A model generated the notes under the pieces. That model searched no databases. It worked only from the letters and a program-made list of their open reading frames with translations, and was not told the DNA's origin. Source: Anaerolineae bacterium (GTDB lineage Bacteria; Chloroflexota; Anaerolineae; JAADDB01). From it: DNA of 60,746 bases. Of this stretch, positions 8,840 through 17,835 are shown one piece after another. Positions within the stretch are counted from its first letter, which is position 1, and each line of letters begins with the position of its first letter. The stretch is from NCBI GenBank assembly GCA_015490995.1, contig WFWT01000146.1:1-60746 (forward strand), given 5' to 3'. The position numbers and the translations under genes were made by a program.

Positions 8840-10888
8840 ATGCCAAACCGCCTGATCCACGAAACCAGCCCATATCTCCGCCAACATGCCCATAACCCGG
8901 TGGACTGGTATCCTTGGGGGGAAGAAGCTTTCCGTAAAGCCCAAGAGGAAGACAAACCCATTTTTCTCTCCATCGGCTACGCGGCTTGTCACTGGTGCCA
9001 TGTTATGGAGCGAGAATCTTTCGAGGACCCGGAGATTGCGGCCATCCTGAACCGTTATTTTGTCCCGGTCAAAGTGGACCGGGAAGAACGGCCCGACGTG
9101 GACCACATTTACATGACGGCTGTCCAGGTGATGACCGGTCAAGGCGGGTGGCCCCTTTCCGTGTTCCTCACCCCTGATGGCGTGCCCTTTTACGGCGGGA
9201 CATACTTCCCACCCACCGACCGATATGGTCTTCCCTCCTTCCGCCGTGTTCTGTTGAGCATTGCTCAAGCATGGCAAAGCCAACGGGAACGGCTGCTGGC
9301 CGGTGGAAAAGAGGTTGTTGAACGGCTGGCGCAACTGACCGCCTTTCAAACCGAAGGCGACCTGACCCCTGCCCTCCTGGAAAATGCCTTCCATGCCCTT
9401 GCTCGCGAGTTTGACGACTACAACGGGGGCTTTGGCACTGCCCCCAAATTCCCTCAACCTATGAACCTAGATTTGCTTTTAAGGATCTGGCGGCGCTTTG
9501 CCCTCGACCGCGCTCTCATCATGGTAGAACGCACCCTCGACCACATGGCACGGGGCGGGATCTACGACCAGATCGGGGGTGGATTCCATCGTTATTCCGT
9601 CGACGCCATGTGGCTGGTACCCCACTTCGAAAAAATGCTGTACGACAACGCCTTGATTCCCCGCGTTTACCTGCACGCTTGGCAGATCACCCACAACCCA
9701 GATTACCGGCGGATCGTTGAAGAGACCCTAGCGTACGTGCTTCGGGAAATGCAGCACCCCGAAGGTGGATTTTACAGCACCCAGGACGCGGACAGTGAAG
9801 GCGAGGAGGGGCGATTCTACCTGTGGACCCCCGACGAGATAGACGCAGTGTTGCCCCAAGACCTTGCCCACGTGGTTAAGACGTATTACAACGTCCAACC
9901 TGGCGGCAACTTCGAAGGTCGCAACATTCTCCACGTTCCTCAACCACCAGACGTGGTTGCAGCACAACTCGGCCTGACCCTGGACGAGCTGACTCACGCG
10001 CTTCAAGAAGCCCGTCATCAGCTGTACACAGCACGCGCCCAGCGCGTCTGGCCCGAGCGGGATGAGAAGATCATCGCTGCCTGGAACGGCATGATGATCG
10101 CCACCCTAGCAGAAGCAGGGCGTGTCCTCCAGAACTCGGTCTATGTGGAAGCAGCTCGACGGGGCATGACCTTCCTCCTTCAACACTTACGTCGGGACGA
10201 GAACCGGCTATGGCACACCTGGAAAGACGGCATCGCCAAAATTCCCGCATACCTAGACGACTACGCACATTGCGTGGATGCCCTGCTCCGTTTGTATGAG
10301 GCAACGTTTGATGAGCAGTGGTTAAACAACGCGTGGGAGTTGGCCGAAGTCCTCGTTGACCTCTTCCGGGATCCGGACACCGGCCTGTTTTACGACACAG
10401 GGCGGGATCACGAACAACTCATCGTCCGCCCGCGCGACCTGTTCGACAACGCCTATCCTTCCGGCAACGCTATAGCCGCAGATGTCCTGTGGCGCCTGGG
10501 GGTCCTGTTGGACGAACCACGCTTCCGTACACACGCAGAGGACATCCTTCGGCGGGCTGGGGGGGCCATGCAGCGGATGCCTACCGGCCTGGGGCACATG
10601 CTGTCGGTGCTGGACATGTACCTGGGCCCAATGTACGAAGTCGTCCTGGTGGCCGGGAAGGAGCCTCAAGCAACCGAGTCCCTCTTTCAGGCAGCCTTTC
10701 AACCTTATCAACCCAACAAGGTCGTGGTTACCCTGTTCCCGGACACTTCTCCCTCCCTGAAGGAACGTCCCTTATTGCAACATAAGTCTCCCCTTAACGG
10801 TCACGCGACGGCCTACGTGTGCCAGGGATATGCGTGTCAAGCACCCACTACCGACCCGGACGAGCTTATCCGCCAGCTTACCGGGTGA
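8840..10888 (+). CDS. Thioredoxin-fold DUF255 protein (YyaL/SPATA20 family)
   Basis: A 682-residue protein. ATG at 8840 is preferred over an upstream in-frame ATG at 8777 because the family begins at [21 protein letters not shown] and GGGAGGA lies in front. The N-terminal thioredoxin-like domain carries CHWCH (C50, C53) followed by [12 protein letters not shown]; the rest is an (alpha/alpha)6-barrel resembling glycosidase and epimerase folds ([34 protein letters not shown]). Length is normal. The biochemical role of the family is not established; a redox or sugar-linked function is often suggested. It is transcribed from its own promoter at 8608. Confidence 0.93.
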   Translation: MPNRLIHETSPYLRQHAHNPVDWYPWGEEAFRKAQEEDKPIFLSIGYAACHWCHVMERESFEDPEIAAILNRYFVPVKVDREERPDVDHIYMTAVQVMTGQGGWPLSVFLTPDGVPFYGGTYFPPTDRYGLPSFRRVLLSIAQAWQSQRERLLAGGKEVVERLAQLTAFQTEGDLTPALLENAFHALAREFDDYNGGFGTAPKFPQPMNLDLLLRIWRRFALDRALIMVERTLDHMARGGIYDQIGGGFHRYSVDAMWLVPHFEKMLYDNALIPRVYLHAWQITHNPDYRRIVEETLAYVLREMQHPEGGFYSTQDADSEGEEGRFYLWTPDEIDAVLPQDLAHVVKTYYNVQPGGNFEGRNILHVPQPPDVVAAQLGLTLDELTHALQEARHQLYTARAQRVWPERDEKIIAAWNGMMIATLAEAGRVLQNSVYVEAARRGMTFLLQHLRRDENRLWHTWKDGIAKIPAYLDDYAHCVDALLRLYEATFDEQWLNNAWELAEVLVDLFRDPDTGLFYDTGRDHEQLIVRPRDLFDNAYPSGNAIAADVLWRLGVLLDEPRFRTHAEDILRRAGGAMQRMPTGLGHMLSVLDMYLGPMYEVVLVAGKEPQATESLFQAAFQPYQPNKVVVTLFPDTSPSLKERPLLQHKSPLNGHATAYVCQGYACQAPTTDPDELIRQLTG

Positions 10889-10981
10889 AAACTCTCCCGA
10901 CAACGAACTGCCTGCTCCCTAGAGGTCACGACAAGGACGGTCCGCCACCCTCGGGCAAACGCTGGTCCGCCCTCCTGGGCT

Positions 10982-11001
10982 GTCATGTCTGTTCACATGA
11001 C
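10982..11001. promoter_or_regulatory. Inverted repeat, possible operator
   Basis: GTCATGT, 6 bases, ACATGAC: a perfect 7-bp-arm palindrome 124 bases upstream of the -35 at 11125. It could bind a regulator or act as a weak hairpin after the DUF255 gene; the sequence does not decide. Confidence 0.35.
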
Positions 11002-11124
11002 TGCTTTGGAATGGGGCACCCGGTGAGAAAAAACCCGGGAACAGACACCGGCCAGCACGCTTTAGGTAGCCCGGCGAGCTTTCTTCTTACGAGGCTGAAA
11101 CATCCCCTCTATTCGTGGTCAAAC

Positions 11125-11153
11125 TTGACACTCGATGGAGAGATATGTATACT
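11125..11153 (+). promoter_or_regulatory. Strong sigma70-type promoter of the carbohydrate operon
   Basis: TTGACA (11125-11130), 17-bp spacer, TATACT (11148-11153). The -10 overlaps ATGTATACT, which resembles the GTNTANAC core of many GntR operators, a possible site for the GntR-type regulator encoded at 19115 (inference). Leader about 80 bases, then AGAGAGGAGG before the ATG at 11242. Confidence 0.75.
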
Positions 11154-11241
11154 GGGGGCGCAAATTTGTCATTACAAAGTACCCACATCCCCCGTGTTCC
11201 TCCCCGTGTACGCATAACCTAAACAGAGAGGAGGCGTCACC

Positions 11242-12681
11242 ATGAGGAGGTACATCCTGTTGTCCGTGGCAGCGGTGTTGGCGCTTTTGGTGCTGGCCGC
11301 GTGCGCGACGCCCACACCTCAGGTGATTCGGGAAACCGTTGTCGTGACTAAGGAGGTGGAGAAGGTCGTCACTAAAGAGGTAGAAAAGGTTGTCAAGGAG
11401 ACGGTCGTCGTCACCAAAGAGGTGGAGAAAGTTGTCGAGAAGGTGGTCACACCGACGCCGGTGGACTACGGCAAGGTGCTGATCCTCTCCACCCAGGCTA
11501 AGCCGGTCGAGGAAGCCGAGAAGATGCGGGGCATTGTCCTAAGGGACTTCCCCGGCCAAGCTGAGTTCATCCCCGAGGATGAAGGGGTCCTTATTGACCG
11601 AGTGTTGGCAGAGAAACAGGCCGGCAAAGGGTCCGTGGACGTGCTCATCGCCCTGCACGGCACCTATCCGGTGCTCCTCAAGGAGGACGCCCTCTCCGAT
11701 GTGAGCGCTCTGATGGAGCGCTTAAGCGATCGCGGGATTCCTGAGGCGTTTGTTGAACTGGGCAAACTGGGCACCGACACCCAATACTACATCCCGGTCA
11801 TGCAGGCTACGTACATCTTCGCCGCCAACAAGCAGGCTTTGGAGTACCTCCCCGAGGGCGCAGATATCAACGCGCTGACCTGGGATGAGCTGCTCCAATG
11901 GGCGAAGAACATTTACGAGGCCACCGGTCAGCGGAAACTGGGCTTCCCGGCCGGAGAGAAGGGCCTGATGCACCGCTTCCTGGAAGGGTACATTTACCCG
12001 TCCTTTACAGGTGGCATGGTCACCAACTTCCGCTCGGACGACGCGGTGGCTATGTGGGAGTTCTTCCAGGAACTATGGCAGTACGTGAACCCGCAATCGG
12101 TGACGTATGAGTTCATGCAGGAACCTCTCTTAGCGGAGGAGGTCTGGGTAGCCTTTGACCACACGGCCCGCTTGATCAACGCGTTCAAGGAGCGTCCGGA
12201 CGACTTCGTTGCCTTCCCGGCGCCGGCCGGTCCAAAGGGCCGAGGCTTTATGCCGGTCATTGTAGGTGCGGCCATTCCCACGACAGCGCCGAACCGGGCA
12301 GGAGCGGAAGCCCTCATCGAATACCTCACTGCGCCGGAGACCCAGATCGCCATCCTGCGCGAGATCGGGTTCTTCCCGGTGACCAATGTCGACTTCCCCG
12401 GGTACGTGTCGGTGGGCATCCGGCTGGAGGGTGAAGCTGTCACCAAACAGGCAGCAGCCCCTGATGCTTTGCCCGCCCTGTTGCCGGTCGGTTTAGGCGC
12501 GCGAGGGGGTGAATTTAACAAGATTTACCGCGACACCTTCACCCGCATCGTGCTAAACGGTGAGGACATCCGCACAGTACTGGATGAAGAGGCCGCGCTG
12601 CTCCAGGAGATTCTGGATGACACCGGCGCGCCGTGCTGGCCGCCCGATCCGCCCAGCGATGGCCCGTGCCAGGTGAAGTAA
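11242..12681 (+). CDS. Carbohydrate ABC transporter substrate-binding lipoprotein (family 1)
   Basis: A 479-residue extracellular solute-binding protein of the maltose/glycerol-3-phosphate type. The signal peptide ends in lipobox LVLAAC with C21 as the lipid-modified Cys. Residues about 33-73 form a charged stalk of repeated Val/Lys/Glu units, as often seen in Chloroflexota binding proteins. The mature domain shows TWDELLQWAKNI and FMPVIVGAAIPTTAPN, typical of SBP_bac_1. It is first in a plus-strand operon with two permeases and an ATPase. A 13-bp-stem hairpin follows the stop, so the binding protein is probably made in excess over the permeases. The ligand is unknown; the downstream sugar oxidoreductases and glycosyltransferases point to a sugar, polyol or glycoside. 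Confidence 0.93.
   Translation: MRRYILLSVAAVLALLVLAACATPTPQVIRETVVVTKEVEKVVTKEVEKVVKETVVVTKEVEKVVEKVVTPTPVDYGKVLILSTQAKPVEEAEKMRGIVLRDFPGQAEFIPEDEGVLIDRVLAEKQAGKGSVDVLIALHGTYPVLLKEDALSDVSALMERLSDRGIPEAFVELGKLGTDTQYYIPVMQATYIFAANKQALEYLPEGADINALTWDELLQWAKNIYEATGQRKLGFPAGEKGLMHRFLEGYIYPSFTGGMVTNFRSDDAVAMWEFFQELWQYVNPQSVTYEFMQEPLLAEEVWVAFDHTARLINAFKERPDDFVAFPAPAGPKGRGFMPVIVGAAIPTTAPNRAGAEALIEYLTAPETQIAILREIGFFPVTNVDFPGYVSVGIRLEGEAVTKQAAAPDALPALLPVGLGARGGEFNKIYRDTFTRIVLNGEDIRTVLDEEAALLQEILDDTGAPCWPPDPPSDGPCQVK
11338..11457 (+). repeat. In-frame stalk repeat (VVTKEVEKV units)
   Basis: Imperfect tandem codon repeats encode VVTKEVEKVV, TKEVEKVVKE, TVVVTKEVEKVV and EKVV units. It is part of the lipoprotein stalk and is probably a coiled coil or spacer between membrane and binding domain. 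Confidence 0.75.
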
Positions 12682-12703
12682 ACCTCGCCGGCGCGATGAC
12701 GCG

Positions 12704-12736
12704 ACCCGGCCCCCTCTCCAGCTGAGGGGGCCGGGT
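12704..12736 (+). terminator. Hairpin between binding-protein and permease genes
   Basis: ACCCGGCCCCCTC and GAGGGGGCCGGGT make a 13-bp perfect stem with a 7-base loop, followed by TTCTCAT. It lies 23 bases after the binding-protein stop and is likely to attenuate read-through into the permease genes or protect the upstream mRNA. Confidence 0.75.
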
Positions 12737-12828
12737 TTCTCATAAGCCCGGACCAACAGCGGATGCCTCGCGGTGTCGCCTCAATAGTACCTGGTCCGGC
12801 GAGGACAACCCGGCAAGGAGAACCCGCC

Positions 12829-13680
12829 ATGCGCCGACGATTTCAGTGGGAACCGTACATATTATTGCTCCCTTCCACCGTTTACCTTATGCTTTTCTTT
12901 GCCTGGCCTATGCTTCAGGCCTTTGAGCTGGCTTTCCGGGACGAGAATGGGGTCTGGACCTTGGAGTTCATCCAACGCATGGTAAACGACGTGAACTTTT
13001 GGAAGGCCGTGCGCACGACGTTTATTCTCATCGTGACCATCATCCCCTTGCAGTTCCTCCTGGCCCTGGCTATGGCATTGCTGGTCAACGCCAAGCTGCG
13101 GGGGTCTGATCTGTTCGTCTACATCTACGCGCTGCCTCTGGCCATCTCTGACCTAGCCGCAGGCATTATCTGGTTCGCCATCTTCACCGAACGTGGTTAC
13201 CTCAACACCGTGCTCTACTCGCTGGGGATCTTGGACCAACCCTATATCTTCCTAAATTATCAGACCGCCTGGCCGGTAGTCGCTGTGGTGCTGGCAGAAG
13301 TATGGCGGGCCACATCCATCGTTATGGTGGTGCTGGTCGCGGGATTGCAGGCCATCCCTCGAGAGTATGATGAGGCGGCCCAGGTGTTCGGCGCGGGGTG
13401 GTTTACCCGCCTGTGGCGTGTCACCCTTCCCTTGTTGCGTCCCAGCATTCAGGTGGCGTTGATTCTCCGCACCATTCTCGCGTTCCAAGTGTTCGCCGTA
13501 GTGTTGGCCGTGGCCGGCCAAGCCCTCACCGTACTGGCTGCCGAAGCCTACCGATGGTACGGCAGCTGGCGCAACCCCCACGTAGCCGCGGCGTACGCAG
13601 CCCTTATCCTCGTGCTCTCCCTGGGCACCACGGTGTTTTACCTGCGTACCCTGCAGGTGAGCGAGGAAGTGCGCGTATAA
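12829..13680 (+). CDS. Carbohydrate ABC transporter permease, MalF/UgpA type
   Basis: A 283-residue inner-membrane permease with about six membrane segments. ATG at 12829 is chosen because AAGGAG lies 8 bases upstream and the family starts at EPYILLLPSTVYLMLFFAWP. The cytoplasmic EAA loop that docks with the ATPase is visible as EYDEAAQVFGAGWF followed by RVTLPLLRPSI. It pairs with the MalG-type permease 15 bases downstream to form the transmembrane pore. An in-frame extension to 12763 lacks similarity and a ribosome binding site. Confidence 0.94.
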   Translation: MRRRFQWEPYILLLPSTVYLMLFFAWPMLQAFELAFRDENGVWTLEFIQRMVNDVNFWKAVRTTFILIVTIIPLQFLLALAMALLVNAKLRGSDLFVYIYALPLAISDLAAGIIWFAIFTERGYLNTVLYSLGILDQPYIFLNYQTAWPVVAVVLAEVWRATSIVMVVLVAGLQAIPREYDEAAQVFGAGWFTRLWRVTLPLLRPSIQVALILRTILAFQVFAVVLAVAGQALTVLAAEAYRWYGSWRNPHVAAAYAALILVLSLGTTVFYLRTLQVSEEVRV

Positions 13681-13695
13681 AAGGGGAGATGGACC

Positions 13696-14526
13696 ATGGA
13701 ACAAACACGCCCGCCTATGTCACAACGGATCAATCGCGGTCTTACCTACCTTGTCGCGCTGGCCATCGCGCTTTGGATTCTTATCCCCATTTACCTTATC
13801 GCCCTGGCCGCCTTTAGCCCACGACAGCTGGTGTACAGCTGGCCTAAACCGCTGTTACCTACCTCAATCTCAATAGAAACAATGCGCTTCTTTCTCACAT
13901 CATACGGGGTACTGGCCTCAGTGCGTAACAGCGTCGTCGTCGCTGTTATCACGCTGTTCCTCTCCTTGCTCATCGGCGCACCGGCCGGATACGCCCTGGC
14001 CCGTTACGTTTTCCGCGGGCATCACGCCTTTCAGTTGCTTATCCTTTCCACACGCGCGTTTCCCATCGTCATTCTGTCCATCCCTATGGCGGTGACCTTC
14101 ATTAACTGGGGGTTGTACGACACGGTGCTAAGTGTCGCGCTGGTACACACTGCCATGGCCCTACCGACGACGGTGTTGGTCACCAGCAGTGTGTTCATCG
14201 GCATCCCCAAAGAGCTGGAAGAAGCGGCTATGACCCTGGGATGTAACCGGTTGCAGGCCGTGTTACGGGTGGTATTACCCCTGGCCTTGCCCGGCTTGGC
14301 TGCCGCCGCCATCTTCACCTTCGTTCTGTCCTGGAATGAAGTGTTTGCCGCGGCCATCCTCACCCTCCAAAATCGCACGTTACCCGCCAAAATGGTGGTT
14401 CAGTTAAACGAATCCCCCATCCCCTTCCGGTTCGCCGGTGGTTTCTTCCTGTTGGTACCATCTCTGCTTTTTATCTTCGCCATTCGTAAGTACTTGTTCA
14501 ACCTGTGGGGAGTGAAGCTCAAGTAA
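13696..14526 (+). CDS. Carbohydrate ABC transporter permease, MalG/UgpE type
   Basis: A 276-residue second permease with about six membrane segments. Family marks are FSPRQLVYSWPKPLLP near the N-terminus and the EAA loop ELEEAAMTLGCNRLQ followed by RVVLPLALPG. AAGGGGAGA precedes the ATG. The gene is 15 bases behind the MalF-type gene and surely co-transcribed. The 87 bases to the ATPase gene hold only a weak CGTG...CACG inverted repeat. Confidence 0.94.
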   Translation: MEQTRPPMSQRINRGLTYLVALAIALWILIPIYLIALAAFSPRQLVYSWPKPLLPTSISIETMRFFLTSYGVLASVRNSVVVAVITLFLSLLIGAPAGYALARYVFRGHHAFQLLILSTRAFPIVILSIPMAVTFINWGLYDTVLSVALVHTAMALPTTVLVTSSVFIGIPKELEEAAMTLGCNRLQAVLRVVLPLALPGLAAAAIFTFVLSWNEVFAAAILTLQNRTLPAKMVVQLNESPIPFRFAGGFFLLVPSLLFIFAIRKYLFNLWGVKLK

Positions 14527-14613
14527 AGATACACGGCTGTAGGCTACCTTATACCGTGATATCATAACACGATTCTGATACCTAAAGACCTAAAGCGGTA
14601 AAGTGAGGGACCC

Positions 14614-15711
14614 ATGGCCGAAATTCGACTGGAAAACGTGCGCAAGGTGTTTGACCGTAAAGTCGTGGCCGTGGACGGTGTCTCATTAATGGTTAAGGAT
14701 CAGGAGTTCACGGTCCTGCTCGGTCCCAGTGGATGTGGCAAGACCACCCTCCTGCGGTGTGTGGCAGGGCTAGAACAGGTTGACGGTGGCCGGATCTTCA
14801 TTGGCGGCCGTGATGTGACCTTCCTGCCCCCACGCCAGCGACACATTGCCATGGTCTTTCAGAGCTACGCGGTGTTTCCTCACCTGACGGTCTTCGAGAA
14901 CATCGCCTTTGGGCTGCGCATGCAACGGCAACCGGAGGCCGCGATCCGGCAACGAGTGCAGGAAGCTGCCGAACTGTTGCACATAGCCGACTTGCTGGAA
15001 CGATATCCTTCGCAACTAAGCGGTGGACAACGCCAGCGCGTCGCGGTCGCCCGAGCCATCGCCGTCCACCCGGAGGTCTTGTTGATGGATGAGCCCCTCA
15101 GCAACTTGGACGCGCTGCTGCGCTTGGAAATGCGGGCGGAGCTCAAGCGCCTACTGCGTGATATTCACGCCACGACCATCTACGTTACCCATGACCAAGT
15201 CGAAGCGTTAAGCCTGGGGGATCGCATCGCGGTCATGCGCGATGGACGCATTTTGCAATACGATACCCCATTGGCAGTGTATGACCACCCCGCCAACACC
15301 TTTGTCGGTGGATTCATCGGCAACCCACCGATGAACTTCCTCAAAGGGATGTTGCGACACCGAGAAGACCGGTTAGAAGTTGCCACCAGTGGCGGCACGC
15401 TGGAAGTGCCCGAGGCAATGCGCTCCGCTTTGTTAGCCCAGAACCGGGACGATGTGATCATCGGGGTGCGGGCTGAGAACATTGAACCCCAAACCCAAGA
15501 GGCACCCAATACGTTGCGCGGGACGGTGCTCGTTGTGGAGCCTTTAGGCTCGCACAACTTGCTCACGGTACGGGTGGGCGAAGAACACGTGAAGGTCTCC
15601 ACCTCTGCGGACTTCCGGCCCCGCTCGGGAGAAACCCTGTGGCTGCGTGTCCATCCTGACAAACTCCGGTGGTTTGATCCGGAAACGGGTCAGGCCATCC
15701 GTGGCGAGTAA
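14614..15711 (+). CDS. Carbohydrate ABC transporter ATP-binding protein (MsmK/UgpC type)
   Basis: A 365-residue ATPase that powers the two permeases. Visible motifs: Walker A GPSGCGKTT, Q-loop VFQSYAVFPH, signature LSGGQRQRVAVARA, Walker B VLLMDEPLSNLDA and switch His in VTHDQ. Residues about 240-365 are the C-terminal OB/TOBE regulatory domain of the MalK/UgpC group (GVRAENIEP, VVEPLGSHNLLTVRVG). All catalytic elements are intact. It is 7 bases upstream of the first Gfo/Idh/MocA gene, so the transporter and the enzymes form one operon. Confidence 0.95.
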   Translation: MAEIRLENVRKVFDRKVVAVDGVSLMVKDQEFTVLLGPSGCGKTTLLRCVAGLEQVDGGRIFIGGRDVTFLPPRQRHIAMVFQSYAVFPHLTVFENIAFGLRMQRQPEAAIRQRVQEAAELLHIADLLERYPSQLSGGQRQRVAVARAIAVHPEVLLMDEPLSNLDALLRLEMRAELKRLLRDIHATTIYVTHDQVEALSLGDRIAVMRDGRILQYDTPLAVYDHPANTFVGGFIGNPPMNFLKGMLRHREDRLEVATSGGTLEVPEAMRSALLAQNRDDVIIGVRAENIEPQTQEAPNTLRGTVLVVEPLGSHNLLTVRVGEEHVKVSTSADFRPRSGETLWLRVHPDKLRWFDPETGQAIRGE

Positions 15712-15718
15712 GGGGATC

Positions 15719-16756
15719 ATGACGTCCATCGTGCGAGTGGGGCTGATCGGTTGTGGAAACATCGGCGCGCGTGCTCACGCGCCGGCTTACGCTCACATCC
15801 CGAGCGCTCAGCTGGTAGCCGTCTGCGACGTGAACACCACCCGTGCCCACGCCGTAGCTCGCGCCACCGGTGCAACGCCCTACTTCGACTATCATGAAGT
15901 GTTGGCCCGGGACGACATCGACGCAGTGGACATTTGTCTACCCACGTACCTACACGCCGCCGTCAGCGTAGAAGCCCTGCGCCAGGGCAAACACGTCCTG
16001 TGTGAAAAACCCATGGCCGTCACCCTAGAAGAGGCGGATGCCATGATCACCGCGGCGCGCGAGGCCAACCGGGTGCTGATGATCGGCCATGTGCGTCGTT
16101 TTGATCCCCGATATACCACGGTAAAACACGCCCTTGTGCAAGGCGAGATCGGGCACCTGGTACACGTGCGCCGTGCCGAACGCCAACATCTCCCCTTCCC
16201 GGGCGATGCCTGGTACTGGCACCCCCATGCCGGCGGAGGGATTTTCCTGGACATTGGCGTACACGTGACCGACCTGTTCCACTGGTACTTTGCCACCGAA
16301 CCGGAGACTATCTTCGCCCTTGGTCGACAAATTCGCCCGGAAGCCCAGGCAGCCCGCAGCTTTGACCATGCCGTGCTCCTCATCACCTTTCCGGACGGAC
16401 GCATCGCCCAAGCGGAGATCAGCTGGGCGTATCCACCTCACTTTGGCCGTAGTCAGTACGCCCTCCTGGAACTTATCGGCACCCAAGGACGCCTTGTCTA
16501 CTCCGACCGAGATGCTGCGCCGATGCTGGTGTACGACAGCAACGACGGCCTGGACTTACCCACCTACTTCCGTTTTATGTCCGCGCTGGAAGAGGCCTTT
16601 GTGGCGGAGATCGCCCACTTCATCGCGGTAGTTCGCGGGGAGGCTGAGCTGCTCATCACCCCGGAAGACGCCCGTACCGCCCTGGCACTGGCCATTGCCG
16701 CGGAGACGTCCGCCCGGGAACAACGACCTGTCTCCTGGCAGGAGGTGGCCCCATGA
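15719..16756 (+). CDS. Gfo/Idh/MocA-family oxidoreductase
   Basis: A 345-residue NAD(P)-dependent sugar or polyol dehydrogenase. Start ATG at 15719 follows AAGGGG; upstream in-frame codons lie inside the ATPase gene. The Rossmann dinucleotide motif is VGLIGCGNIGARAH, the catalytic Lys lies in CEKPMA and the substrate-side motif is GGGIFLDIGVHVTDL, with the expected His. All expected residues are present, so it is probably active. The stop overlaps the next gene by ATGA. In this setting it probably oxidises the imported sugar or a derivative; the substrate cannot be read from sequence. Confidence 0.93.
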   Translation: MTSIVRVGLIGCGNIGARAHAPAYAHIPSAQLVAVCDVNTTRAHAVARATGATPYFDYHEVLARDDIDAVDICLPTYLHAAVSVEALRQGKHVLCEKPMAVTLEEADAMITAAREANRVLMIGHVRRFDPRYTTVKHALVQGEIGHLVHVRRAERQHLPFPGDAWYWHPHAGGGIFLDIGVHVTDLFHWYFATEPETIFALGRQIRPEAQAARSFDHAVLLITFPDGRIAQAEISWAYPPHFGRSQYALLELIGTQGRLVYSDRDAAPMLVYDSNDGLDLPTYFRFMSALEEAFVAEIAHFIAVVRGEAELLITPEDARTALALAIAAETSAREQRPVSWQEVAP

Positions 16757-17835
16757 AGGACACAGTTGGCCTGGCTGTGATCAGCTACGCTCACCTCCAC
16801 GCGCCCCGCTACACCGCGGCCATCGTGGAGCATCCCCACGCTCGTCTGGTTGCCATCGTGGGCTACGGGGAAAACGCGGAGGTTGCCCGGGCAGAGGCAC
16901 AACGGTACGGTGTGCCCTACTGTACAACCCTGGACGATCTCGCCACGCTCTCCGGAGTAGACGCAGTCTACCTGGCCAGTGAGCCTAAAGACCACCGCCA
17001 CCTGGTTGCGTGGGCATCAGAACAGGGGTGGCACGTGCTCTGTGACAAACCCATTGCCACCACCCTCACGGACGCCGCAGCTATTGTTCATATCGCCCAG
17101 CAGGCGGGCATCAAATTAATGGTGCCCTTCAACCCGCGATATCAGCTTCCTGTCCAGCGCATCAAGAGCGAACTGGAAAGCGGAGAAGCCGGCGAGCTTA
17201 TTGCGGTGAACGCGCTTAAATACGGCAAGTTGCCCGTATGGGCCCAAAGTCCCCAACGGGCAGAGTGGTTCTTGGACCCTGCCCGCAGCGGGGGAGGAGG
17301 GTTTCTAGATATCGGCATTCACGCCCTGGACGCGCTCCGTTGGCTCAGCAACAGTGACCCAGCCCGCATTTATGCCCGGGTGGGCACCTACATCCACACC
17401 GGCCAGGTGGCCGAAGACCTGGGCACCCTCGTTGTCGAATTTGCCAACGGGGTCATCGGCACCCTAAGCGCCGGCTGGGTCAACCCACAAGGATTCCCCG
17501 GGTGGCTGGACATCGGCTTTGAAGTCCTCACCACCCGACGGGCATACCACGTCTACAGTCCTTACCATAGCCTCTCCATTTATACCCAGGATCGCGCCGA
17601 GCGCCGAGCATGGTGGCGTCGTGACGTTTACGGCCTCGTAGACGAGTTCGTGAGTGCTATACAGGAAGATCGGGACCCCGCCATCACCGGAGAAGACGGC
17701 CTTATCGCCTTAGCCATGGCCTTTGCAGCGTACGAATCCTCGCGCACCGGTCAGGTGGTAGAATTTAAGGAATGGTTGCAACGGCAACTCAAACCACTAT
17801 CTTCGTCCACCCGTACAGGAGAAACGCCACCATGA
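16753..17835 (+). CDS. Gfo/Idh/MocA-family oxidoreductase with atypical N-terminus
   Basis: A 360-residue paralogue of the preceding enzyme. The catalytic Lys is present (CDKPIATT) and so is GGGGFLDIGIHALDAL, but the N-terminal dinucleotide motif is unusual: GLAVISYAHLHAPRY stands where GXGXXG is expected, so the usual glycines are absent. This could alter cofactor binding or mark a distinct subfamily. It starts by ATGA overlap with the previous gene and ends by ATGA overlap with the first glycosyltransferase, so it sits in a translationally coupled chain. Two different oxidoreductases in a row suggest sequential or epimerising steps, for example oxidation followed by reduction (inference). 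Confidence 0.91.
   Translation: MKDTVGLAVISYAHLHAPRYTAAIVEHPHARLVAIVGYGENAEVARAEAQRYGVPYCTTLDDLATLSGVDAVYLASEPKDHRHLVAWASEQGWHVLCDKPIATTLTDAAAIVHIAQQAGIKLMVPFNPRYQLPVQRIKSELESGEAGELIAVNALKYGKLPVWAQSPQRAEWFLDPARSGGGGFLDIGIHALDALRWLSNSDPARIYARVGTYIHTGQVAEDLGTLVVEFANGVIGTLSAGWVNPQGFPGWLDIGFEVLTTRRAYHVYSPYHSLSIYTQDRAERRAWWRRDVYGLVDEFVSAIQEDRDPAITGEDGLIALAMAFAAYESSRTGQVVEFKEWLQRQLKPLSSSTRTGETPP

Larger units (their letters stand above)
10889..11241 (+). other. Non-coding region before the carbohydrate operon
   Basis: These 353 bases hold no credible gene. They contain a 7-bp-arm inverted repeat at 10982 and the strong promoter at 11125. No clear terminator for the DUF255 gene is seen. Confidence 0.7.
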
